Of a DNA stretch of 11,803 nt, positions 1-6,178 are shown one piece after another (position 1 is the first letter of the stretch; each line of letters begins with the position of its first letter). The DNA lies in the NCBI GenBank assembly GCA_016296565.1, contig JAEDJB010000051.1, forward strand, positions 1-11,803. Reading direction: 5' to 3'. The stretch comes from Oscillospiraceae bacterium (GTDB lineage: Bacteria; Bacillota; Clostridia; Oscillospirales; Oscillospiraceae). A model generated the notes under the pieces. The model saw only the letters and a list, made by a program, of their open reading frames with translations. It made no database searches and had not been told where the DNA came from. A program made the position numbers and the translations under genes.

Positions 1-1159
1 CTCCCGTCTGCCGGGTCCGGACTTTCAGGGGGAAGGTCAGGGCTTCCCGGCGGAGGTACCACTGGTAAGGCCCCTGGGCGGGGTGCTCCGGGCAGAGGCA
101 GGGGCGGATTTCCATCCGCCAGTCCCCCAGCCGGTAGGTCCCCTCCCCGGAAATTTCCACGGGGGAAAGGGGGAGCGCGTCCGCCGGTTCCAGGGAAAAC
201 ACCAGCTTGCCATACGCCCGCCGGACGGTGAGCCCCTGGGGCAGGTCCAGCCGGTGGGAGGGGCCTGCCAGGTCCAGAATCTGGTCCAGGTGCACGGCGG
301 AAATCTGGTGGCGGTCCAGCCGGGCCAGCACCTGCTTCACCGCCCGCACGGCCACAGGCCGGGGGAGGGAAGAAAGGGCCGCTGCCTCCAGCACCAGGGT
401 GCCGTCCTGCCACTGGGCCTTGCTGGAAACCGGCTCCGCCAGTTCCTCCAGATAGGCCCGGTCGGCCCGGATGTGGCGGAGGTTGGCGGCCAGGGTCCGG
501 GAAAAGGCGGGGTTTAAGGCCCGGAGAACGGGCATCACGTCCCGGCGGATGCGGTTGCGGGCGTAGGCAGGGTCGGCGTTGGAGCTGTCCTGAATCCAGG
601 GAACGGCCCGCAGGGCCAGATAGGCTTCGATCTCCTGCCGGGTGGTTTCCAGCAGGGGGCGGACGAAGGGTCCCCGCACCGGGGGAATCCCCGCCAGCCC
701 GTCCAGGCCGGCGCCCCGGACCAGGTGGAGCAGCAGGGTCTCGGCGTTGTCATCCGCGGTGTGGGCGGTGGCGATGCAGTCCGCCCCGACGGCTTTTGCG
801 GTCTCCTCCAGAAAGGCGTACCGCATGGCCCGGGCGGTCTCCTCGATGCCCCGGCCCTGTCTGGCGGCTTCCGCCGCCACGTCCCCCCGGCCAACGGTCA
901 GGGGAACGGCGTGGGCTGCGCACCAGTCTGTCACGAAGGCCTCGTCCCGCTGGGACTCCTCCCCCCGCAGCTGGTGGTTGTAGTGGGCGGCCAGAAGGGT
1001 GAAGCCCTGGTCCCCGGCCAGCTCCCCCAGGCAGGTGAGCAGGGCCATGGAATCCGCCCCGCCGGAGAGGGCGCAGAGGATCACGGCCCCAGGGGGGAGC
1101 ATCCCTAAGTCCCGGGCAAAGGCCAGGACCCGGCCGGGCAGGTCAGTAGGGCTCTTCAT
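1..1159 (-). CDS. tilS: tRNA(Ile)-lysidine synthase TilS, 3' end beyond window
   Basis: TilS uses ATP to attach lysine to cytidine 34 of the CAU-anticodon tRNA-Ile, changing its decoding from AUG to AUA; it is cytoplasmic and normally essential. The frame is open from ATG 1159-1157 to the left edge (386 codons seen). It shows the N-type ATP pyrophosphatase P-loop SGGADS at residues 32-37, TAHTADDNAET at 131-141 (family form HHxxDQxET), and the tRNA-contact block DSSN (191-194) followed by RNRIRRDVMP (201-210). Residues after about 240 match the middle and C-terminal substrate-binding part. Usual length is around 460, so roughly the last 70-80 residues lie outside the window. The start is supported by a GGAG seven bases upstream, inside dnaB. 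The gene overlaps the dnaB 3' end by 17 bases, implying co-transcription and possibly translational coupling. The motifs are seen directly; the assignment rests on family knowledge. Confidence 0.95.
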   Translation of the reverse strand, partial: MKSPTDLPGRVLAFARDLGMLPPGAVILCALSGGADSMALLTCLGELAGDQGFTLLAAHYNHQLRGEESQRDEAFVTDWCAAHAVPLTVGRGDVAAEAARQGRGIEETARAMRYAFLEETAKAVGADCIATAHTADDNAETLLLHLVRGAGLDGLAGIPPVRGPFVRPLLETTRQEIEAYLALRAVPWIQDSSNADPAYARNRIRRDVMPVLRALNPAFSRTLAANLRHIRADRAYLEELAEPVSSKAQWQDGTLVLEAAALSSLPRPVAVRAVKQVLARLDRHQISAVHLDQILDLAGPSHRLDLPQGLTVRRAYGKLVFSLEPADALPLSPVEISGEGTYRLGDWRMEIRPCLCPEHPAQGPYQWYLRREALTFPLKVRTRQTG

Positions 1160-2495
1160 AGTTGCGCTCCACGTTGGAGAAAGCGGTGAACTCAGGCAGC
1201 CACTGGAGGGGGATGGTGGTGGTCTCCCCCCGGCGGTTCTTGGCGATGATGCACTCGGCCTGGTTCCGCTTGTCGCTGTCTTTGTTGTAGTAGTCGTCCC
1301 GGTAGAGGAACATGACCACGTCGGCGTCCTGCTCGATGGCGCCGGACTCACGAAGGTCGGAGAGCATGGGCCGCTTGTCCGAGCGGCTCTCGTTGGCGCG
1401 GGAGAGCTGGGACAGGCACAGCACAGGGACCTGAAGCTCCTTGGCCATGATTTTTAAGGCCCGGCTGATGTCGGCCACCACCTGCTGGCGGTTTTCCCCG
1501 GCGTACTTGGTGGGGCCGCCGGAGGACTGCATCAGCTGGAGATAGTCGATGACCACCAGCCCCAGGTTTTCCACCCGGCGGCACTTGGCGTTCATGTCCG
1601 CCACCGACAGGGAGGGGTTGTCGTCGATGTAAATGGTGGTGTGGGCCAGGGCGGTGGAGGCTAAGGTCACCTTGTCCCAGTCGTCCTGGCTGAGCTTGCC
1701 GGTCATAAGCTTTTTGTTGTCCAGAAAGGCCTCGCTGGAGATGAGGCGGGTGGCCAGCTGCTCCCGGCTCATTTCCAGGGAGAAAAAGACCACCGTCTTG
1801 CCGGAGAACTTCCCCGCGTGAAGCAGCACGTTCAGGGCGAAGGAGGTCTTGCCCATGCCCGGCCGGGCGGCCAGGAGGATAAGCTCCGAGGGGTGAAAGC
1901 CGGTGAGGGTCCGGTCCAGGTCCAGAAAGCCGGTGGCAAGCCCCGGCACGTCGGAACCGGACACGGACAGCTCCTGAAGCCGGTCGAACACGTCCACCAG
2001 AATCTTGGACAGGGGCTCCAGCCCCTGGATGTTCCGGCCCTGGCGGATGGCGTAAATCCGCTGCTCGGCCAGGTCCAGCACCGCCTGGGCGGTCTCCCCG
2101 CCCTCCTGGACCAGCTTGGTCAGGTCCCCGGCGGTCTCGTAGACCCGGCGGAGAAGGGCCTTGTCCTTGACGATGCGGACGTATTCCTTGACATTTGCGG
2201 CGGTGGGGGTGATCTCCATAAGCTGGAGGATGTAGTTCCGGGAGGTGTTCTCGTCATAGACCCCCCGGAGCTTCATCTGGTCCAGCACCGTCACCGGGTC
2301 GATGGTGGCGGAGAAGTTAAACATGGTGTAGATGGTCTCGTAAATGTCCCGGTTGGCGGGCAGGTAAAAGTCCTCCCCGGTGAGAGACTCCACCACGTCG
2401 GGGATGCACCGGGCGTCAATGAGCATGGCGCCCAGCACCGACTGTTCCGCCTCCACGCTGTGGGGCACCTGCCGGAGCAGTAAGGTTTCATCCAT
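1143..2495 (-). CDS. dnaB: replicative DNA helicase DnaB (DnaC in Bacillus nomenclature)
   Basis: This is the hexameric replicative helicase that unwinds DNA ahead of the replisome and interacts with primase and its loader. The 450-residue length is normal for the family. The N-terminal helical domain begins with VEAEQSVLGAMLID (about 14-27). The RecA-like C-terminal domain carries Walker A ARPGMGKT (210-217), the SLEMS segment (239-243), Walker B LVVIDYLQLM (313-322), the conserved LSQLSR (361-366), the block SDLRESGAIEQDADVV (379-394) and KNRRG near the C terminus (419-423), where the arginine finger lies in this family. No intein is present; the motifs are continuous. The ATG start has GAGGTGA six bases upstream (2502-2508). 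It follows rplI by 82 bases and overlaps tilS at its 3' end. The gdpP-rplI-dnaB order is the classic Firmicutes arrangement (B. subtilis yybT-rplI-dnaC), so it is probably transcribed from the gdpP promoter. Confidence 0.98.
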   Translation of the reverse strand: MDETLLLRQVPHSVEAEQSVLGAMLIDARCIPDVVESLTGEDFYLPANRDIYETIYTMFNFSATIDPVTVLDQMKLRGVYDENTSRNYILQLMEITPTAANVKEYVRIVKDKALLRRVYETAGDLTKLVQEGGETAQAVLDLAEQRIYAIRQGRNIQGLEPLSKILVDVFDRLQELSVSGSDVPGLATGFLDLDRTLTGFHPSELILLAARPGMGKTSFALNVLLHAGKFSGKTVVFFSLEMSREQLATRLISSEAFLDNKKLMTGKLSQDDWDKVTLASTALAHTTIYIDDNPSLSVADMNAKCRRVENLGLVVIDYLQLMQSSGGPTKYAGENRQQVVADISRALKIMAKELQVPVLCLSQLSRANESRSDKRPMLSDLRESGAIEQDADVVMFLYRDDYYNKDSDKRNQAECIIAKNRRGETTTIPLQWLPEFTAFSNVERNYEEPY

Positions 2496-2532
2496 GCTCA
2501 GTCACCTCGTTTCAGAAATTCGTTGGGGGAGC

Positions 2533-2560
2533 GGGCGGCTGATAGCCGCCCCTACAGGGG
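2533..2560. repeat. compound hairpin between rplI and dnaB
   Basis: The 82-base gap between rplI and dnaB holds a perfect 8-bp inverted repeat, GGGCGGCT (2533-2540) and AGCCGCCC (2544-2551) around a 3-base loop. A second inverted repeat, CCCC-TACA-GGGG (2549-2560), shares three bases with it. The two stems therefore compete for 2549-2551 and cannot both form fully. No T-run follows on the minus strand, so this is not a standard terminator. The string resembles short GC-rich intergenic repeats I recall as scattered in Clostridia genomes, but that cannot be tested here. It lies inside the likely operon, so it could affect mRNA processing or stability. Confidence 0.6.
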
Positions 2561-2577
2561 TGGTGCGGGGGTGGGGA

Positions 2578-3024
2578 TCAGCCCTCCACAACCTCCACGT
2601 GGAGGGTGCCGGTGATCTCATAGCCCAGCTTGCACTTGAGCTGGTAAGCGCCGTAGCTCTTGATGGGCTCGTCCTGGACGATCTTGGCCTTGGCGATGGT
2701 GATGCCGAACTGCTCCTGCAGGGCCTCGGAGACCTCCTTGGAGGTCACGGCGCCGAAGAGGCGGCCGCCGGCGCCGGCCTTGGCGGGGATCTTCACCACC
2801 ACGTCCTTGAGCTTAGCGGAGATGGCCTGGGCCTCGGCCTTTTCGGCCTCCATCTGGGCCTTCTTGGCCTTGTCCTGCATGACCATCTTGTTCATGTTGT
2901 CCGCGGTGGCGGGGACGGCCAGCTTCTTGGGGAACAGGAAGTTCCGGGCGTACCCGTCGGACACGTTCACCAGCTGGCCCCGCTTGCCGTGGCCCTTCAC
3001 ATCCTGCTGTAAAATCACTTTCAT
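2578..3024 (-). CDS. rplI: 50S ribosomal protein L9
   Basis: L9 binds 23S rRNA at the base of the L1 stalk with its N-terminal domain and projects a C-terminal domain on a long helix; it helps reading-frame maintenance. The 148-residue length is normal. The N-terminal signature runs from MKVILQQDVKGHGKRG through VSDGYARNFLFP (about 21-32). A Lys/Ala/Glu-rich connecting helix spans about 42-75, and the C-terminal domain carries GRLFGAVTSKEV (87-98). I chose ATG at 3024-3022 because GGAGGT sits seven bases upstream and L9 proteins begin MKVIL. An in-frame ATG at 3039 would add five residues but lies just upstream of that ribosome binding site and has none of its own. It sits 42 bases after gdpP and before dnaB. 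Confidence 0.98.
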   Translation of the reverse strand: MKVILQQDVKGHGKRGQLVNVSDGYARNFLFPKKLAVPATADNMNKMVMQDKAKKAQMEAEKAEAQAISAKLKDVVVKIPAKAGAGGRLFGAVTSKEVSEALQEQFGITIAKAKIVQDEPIKSYGAYQLKCKLGYEITGTLHVEVVEG

Positions 3025-3031
3025 GGGAATT

Positions 3032-3037
3032 ACCTCC
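3032..3037 (-). promoter_or_regulatory. ribosome binding site deciding the rplI start
   Basis: GGAGGT on the minus strand, seven bases from ATG 3024-3022. It selects this start over the in-frame ATG at 3039-3037, which is immediately 5' of it and overlaps its first base. Confidence 0.85.
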
Positions 3038-3066
3038 ATTGTATTTTAATCTGAATTGTCCATTGT

Positions 3067-5067
3067 TTATGCTTCGTCGTCGAAGTACTTGTCGATGGCG
3101 GCCTTCAGCTCCGGCAGGACCTCCTCGGGGGTCTTGCCCGGGAACTGGGCACCGGCGGTGGCGGCGTTGCCGCCCCCTCCCAGCATTTCGCTGATCACCT
3201 GCACGTTTACATTGCTCCCTGACCGGGCGGAGAGATAGGTCTGCCCGTCCTCGGGGAAGAGGACGAAGGAGGCCTCGATGCCGGCGATGTTCAGCAGCTC
3301 GTCGGCGGCCTGACCGGCAATGGCCCGGCCCACCTTTTTGTCGGTGAGGGTGATGGCCATGCTCTTCCGGTAGGGCTGGGCCCCCTGGATGATCTCGAAC
3401 TTGGTCACCGTCTGGGTCAGGTCGTTCTGGAAGAGCTTGTTGACCTGGGCGGTGTCCGCCCCGGCCTTGCGCAGGAAGGCGGCGGTCTCAAAGGTCCGGC
3501 TGCCGGTGCGCATGGTGAAGCCCTTGGTGTCCAGCACGATGCCCGCCAGCAGAGCCTCCGCCTCGGCGCGCAGCAGGTCGCCGCTGTCCAGAATGTACTG
3601 GACCAGCTCCGTGACCAGCTCGCTGGCGGAGGAGGCGTAGGGATCGTGGAAGCTGAGGGAGGGGTTTTCAATGTAGGACGCGGCCCGGCGGTGGTGGTCG
3701 ATGACGATGACCTTGGCCCCGGTGGTGAGCAGCTCTGCCATCTGGGTCTGCTCGGGGCGGTTGGTGTCCACCACCACAATCACGCTGTCCGGCCCGGCCA
3801 GGTGGCGGGCCTCCTCCGCGCCCACGAAGAGCCCCCGGTACTCCGGCAGGGCAGAAAGCTGCTTGGCCATGTCCTCGGCGGGGTAGGGGGAGGGAGCCCG
3901 GACAATCCGGGCGGGCACGCCGATCTTCCGGGCGATGGCGGCCATGCCGGCGGCGGCCCCCAGCACGTCCAGGTCCGGGAACTTGTGGCCCATGATGAGC
4001 ACCTGGCGCTTTCCGGCCAGCAGCTCCGACAGGGCGGAGGCTACCACCCGGCTTTTTACCTTGGTGCGGCGCTCGGTCTCCTTGGACCGGCCGCCGATGA
4101 AGGAGAAGTCCGACCCGTCCTTGATGACCACCTGGTCGCCCCCCCGGCTCAGGGCCATGTCCAGGGCCACCGAGGCGTACTCATGCAGCTGCTTGGGGGT
4201 CTCCGCGTTGCGGCCCACGCCGATGGACAGGGTGGCGGCCACCCCGTTGGGGCTTTGAATCCGGCGGATTTCCTCCAGGATGGAGAACTTCCGGCGGTAG
4301 AAATCCTGGAACTTTCCCGCCTCCGCCAGGAAGAGGTAGTGGTCCCGGTCGTACCGGCAGATCATGCCCTGGGCGGGCTCCAGCCAGGAGGTGAGCAGGT
4401 TGTTGATCTGGGTGCGCAGGGCGGAGCGCTCCCCCTCGTCCAGGCCCTTGCCCAGGTCCTCGTAGTTGTCCACCTGGAGGATGGCCAGCACGGGGCGGGT
4501 GGCGGCGTACTTGGCGGCGTCGTCGGCGTATTTGGTCACGTCCACCCAGTAGGTGGTGGCCAGGAATTCGTCCTGGCTGCCGGTGCTCACCAGGTTGCCA
4601 AAGACCAGATACTGCCGGTCCCCCACCACCACCGGCTCGGGGCTGCAGTGGTCCCCGTCCAGCAGCCACTGGGACTGGAAGGAGGGCACCAGAGAGGAGA
4701 GCTTGGTTTCAAAGAGATGGTCCCGGTCCCCGGTGAGGTGAAGGAACCGTTCGTTGCTCCAGATGATGTCGTCGGTCTCCGGCCGGAAGATCACGATGGG
4801 CAGAGGGGAGGCGATCATGGTCCGCCGGGAGGCGGAGTCCACCCCGTTGGTGACGTGGTCCAGATAGGCCAGCACCTCGTTCTTCCGGCGGGTGGTGCCC
4901 GCGTGGAGATAGAGGTAGAGGATCAGCACCACGGCGATCTCCCCCAGGGAGAGCCAGACGTTGAACAGGCCGGTGAGCACCGCAAAGACCAGGCAGGTGG
5001 CGAAAAACACCCGGAAGCCGGTCTCGGTGATCTGGGACAGGGTCTTGTGAATGGTTTGCGGACGCAT
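3067..5067 (-). CDS. gdpP: cyclic-di-AMP phosphodiesterase GdpP (YybT family, PAS-GGDEF-DHH/DHHA1)
   Basis: GdpP is a membrane-bound enzyme hydrolysing c-di-AMP to pApA, setting the level of a messenger tied to osmolyte transport and wall stress. The 666 residues match the family length and layout: two membrane segments (about 17-36 and 42-56), a PAS-like region (about 85-180), a degenerate GGDEF domain (about 190-315) with RYDRDHYLFL at 238-247 instead of a GGDEF signature, then DHH (355-515) and DHHA1 (about 580-660). The DHH metal-binding residues look intact: H361, D365 and D367 in GHKFPDLD, D434 in VVDTNRP, DHH at 457-459 and D513. Unusually, the DHHA1 glycine motif reads GGGGN (630-634) where the family norm I know is GGGGH. 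The ATG start has a moderate GGGGGTG five bases upstream. It heads the rplI-dnaB-tilS cluster and has its own promoter. Function is assigned by family. Confidence 0.95.
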   Translation of the reverse strand: MRPQTIHKTLSQITETGFRVFFATCLVFAVLTGLFNVWLSLGEIAVVLILYLYLHAGTTRRKNEVLAYLDHVTNGVDSASRRTMIASPLPIVIFRPETDDIIWSNERFLHLTGDRDHLFETKLSSLVPSFQSQWLLDGDHCSPEPVVVGDRQYLVFGNLVSTGSQDEFLATTYWVDVTKYADDAAKYAATRPVLAILQVDNYEDLGKGLDEGERSALRTQINNLLTSWLEPAQGMICRYDRDHYLFLAEAGKFQDFYRRKFSILEEIRRIQSPNGVAATLSIGVGRNAETPKQLHEYASVALDMALSRGGDQVVIKDGSDFSFIGGRSKETERRTKVKSRVVASALSELLAGKRQVLIMGHKFPDLDVLGAAAGMAAIARKIGVPARIVRAPSPYPAEDMAKQLSALPEYRGLFVGAEEARHLAGPDSVIVVVDTNRPEQTQMAELLTTGAKVIVIDHHRRAASYIENPSLSFHDPYASSASELVTELVQYILDSGDLLRAEAEALLAGIVLDTKGFTMRTGSRTFETAAFLRKAGADTAQVNKLFQNDLTQTVTKFEIIQGAQPYRKSMAITLTDKKVGRAIAGQAADELLNIAGIEASFVLFPEDGQTYLSARSGSNVNVQVISEMLGGGGNAATAGAQFPGKTPEEVLPELKAAIDKYFDDEA

Positions 5068-5083
5068 GAGAGCACCCCCAACA

Positions 5084-5099
5084 CAGCGGAACGCCGCTG
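5084..5099. other. small hairpin in the gdpP leader
   Basis: CAGCGG (5084-5089), four-base loop, CCGCTG (5094-5099): a perfect 6-bp stem in the predicted 5' leader of gdpP. It ends four bases before the ribosome binding site (5073-5079). It may be only a structural element; a role is not shown. Confidence 0.45.
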
Positions 5100-5126
5100 G
5101 AAAATAGTCACAAAAGGATAAAGAAC

Positions 5127-5155
5127 ATTATACCATATGCAGTCAAGGGATACAA
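5127..5155 (-). promoter_or_regulatory. extended -10 promoter for gdpP-rplI-dnaB-tilS
   Basis: On the minus strand there is a perfect TATAAT (5127-5132) preceded by TGn (TG at 5134-5135), giving an extended -10. Seventeen bases further upstream is TTGTAT (5150-5155), a weak -35. The stretch is strikingly AT-rich against GC-rich surroundings. The predicted start of transcription is near 5120, giving a leader of about 50 bases to the gdpP ATG. An extended -10 is consistent with the poor -35. This is the only convincing housekeeping promoter I can see in the window. Confidence 0.75.
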
Positions 5156-5168
5156 CCAAAATCCCTTG
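5144..5168. promoter_or_regulatory. perfect 8-bp inverted repeat over the gdpP -35 (possible operator)
   Basis: CAAGGGAT (5144-5151), nine-base spacer, ATCCCTTG (5161-5168). It covers the -35 hexamer and part of the promoter spacer, a typical place for a repressor or activator site. It could instead act as a hairpin ending yihY transcripts, but no T-run follows on the minus strand. The binding factor is unknown. Confidence 0.45.
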
Positions 5169-5197
5169 CCGCGGGGAGAGAATCCTGGGGAAATGCC

Positions 5198-5218
5198 CCG
5201 GTTTTTCCAGGAAACCGG
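5198..5218. other. hairpin just downstream of yihY
   Basis: CCGGTTT (5198-5204), seven-base loop, AAACCGG (5212-5218): a perfect 7-bp stem that starts about six bases after the yihY stop. On the minus strand it is followed by GGCATTTCCCC rather than a T-run, so it is at best a weak terminator or a 3'-end stabilising structure. Most of the rest of 5068-5224 is the gdpP promoter and leader. Confidence 0.4.
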
Positions 5219-5224
5219 CCTGGT

Positions 5225-6085
5225 TCACCGGCGGCTGCTGCGGTTTTTGTACCAGACGCTGGTGAAAACCACCGCCAGGAAGAGGATCTGCCCGCAGAGG
5301 TACAGCCAGATGAGCAGCACCACAATGGACATGAGGGAGCCGTACACCAGGGAGTACCGGGAGGACAGGCCGATGAACCAGGAGAACACCGCCGAGCAGA
5401 CCACCAGGGCCAGGGCGGCGGCGATGCCGCTGACCACCATGGGAAGCCGCGGGGTTCCCGAGGGGGCGGCCATGTTCAGAACCGCCAGGATGAACAGGAG
5501 AAAGACGGCGAAGAGCAGCACATAGCGCAGCCAGGACCACAGGGAGAGCACCTGCCCCAGGAAGGGGACGCGCTGGGCGATGGCCTGGAGGGTCCGCTGG
5601 CCGGTGACCACCACCAGCACCGACAGGTCCAGGGTGAGCAGCAGGCCGAAGGGGAAGATGATGCTGGACACCATTCCCCGGAGCATGGTCTGGGACACCT
5701 GGTCGTACACGTCCAGAATCACCCGGGCGATGGTCCGGTAGGCCGCGGCGGCGGAAAACCAGCAGCCGATGAGCCCCGCGATGAACAGGCCCGTGGTCTC
5801 GTGGTAGGAGACGTAGCGCAGGTAGCCGTTCAGCAGCTCCAGGGCGGCGTCGGGCAGGAAGGCCTGGAGCTGGGAGATGAGGCTGGCAACATCGATGTTG
5901 GCAAGGCCCAGCAGGTAGGACACGCAGATGAGAACGGGGAACACCGTGAGCAGCACGAAGTAGGCCAGGCAGGCTGCCGCCTGGGGAATCCGGCGGCTGA
6001 AATAGAGCATCAGCCCTTCCCGGAGAAAGAGCACGGGAGGGGATGACCAGAGCTTGTCTATGAGGGACGACCAGCGCTTACCCAT
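5225..6085 (-). CDS. YihY/virulence factor BrkB family integral membrane protein
   Basis: A polytopic membrane protein of the YihY/BrkB family (UPF0761), whose transport or export role is poorly defined. Older annotations call it ribonuclease BN, an error, since that nuclease is a different, soluble protein. The 286 residues contain about six hydrophobic segments: roughly 38-60, 97-117, 139-161, 187-206, 216-239 and 248-277. Family hallmarks are AYFVLLTVFPVLI near residue 41 and the C-terminal block YGSLMSIVVLLIWLYLCGQI (248-267). The start is ATG 6085-6083 with a near-perfect AAGGAGGT five bases upstream. The frame stays open further upstream for hundreds of codons, but that part runs antisense to spoIIP and is not protein-like. 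The gene is divergent from spoIIP and lies 157 bases upstream of gdpP, which has a separate promoter. The specific function is unknown. Confidence 0.9.
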   Translation of the reverse strand: MGKRWSSLIDKLWSSPPVLFLREGLMLYFSRRIPQAAACLAYFVLLTVFPVLICVSYLLGLANIDVASLISQLQAFLPDAALELLNGYLRYVSYHETTGLFIAGLIGCWFSAAAAYRTIARVILDVYDQVSQTMLRGMVSSIIFPFGLLLTLDLSVLVVVTGQRTLQAIAQRVPFLGQVLSLWSWLRYVLLFAVFLLFILAVLNMAAPSGTPRLPMVVSGIAAALALVVCSAVFSWFIGLSSRYSLVYGSLMSIVVLLIWLYLCGQILFLAVVFTSVWYKNRSSRR

Positions 6086-6178
6086 AGGGGACCTCCTTTC
6101 TGGGGACGGTTCTGAATGGGCCGGGCGGAGCATAGGATAAAGTCCAGAAACCCCGCAGGCCGGGACAAGAGGAGCGTG
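6086..6178. promoter_or_regulatory. divergent intergenic region between yihY and spoIIP
   Basis: These 93 bases must serve both divergent genes. The yihY ribosome binding site (AAGGAGGT, 6091-6098) and the spoIIP site (GAGGAG, 6169-6174) are clear. CATAGGAT (6131-6138) partly resembles the -10 of mother-cell sigma-E promoters, which drive spoIIP in known spore formers, but I find no good matching -35. No strong housekeeping promoter is visible on either strand. Confidence 0.4.

Noticed and set aside
3036..3066. Internal promoter in front of rplI
   Set aside because: TAAAAT is close to a -10 hexamer, but no acceptable -35 or TGn extension is found at the right distance.
3646..5121. 491-codon plus-strand open frame opposite gdpP
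   Set aside because: Composition is Gly/His/Val/Gln-rich and repetitive with no recognisable domain; the minus strand encodes the complete GdpP with all its motifs.
6110..6138. Sigma-E promoter for spoIIP
   Set aside because: CATAGGAT matches the -10 in part, but the sequence 14 bases upstream (TTCTGAA) does not match a sigma-E -35, so I do not call it a promoter.
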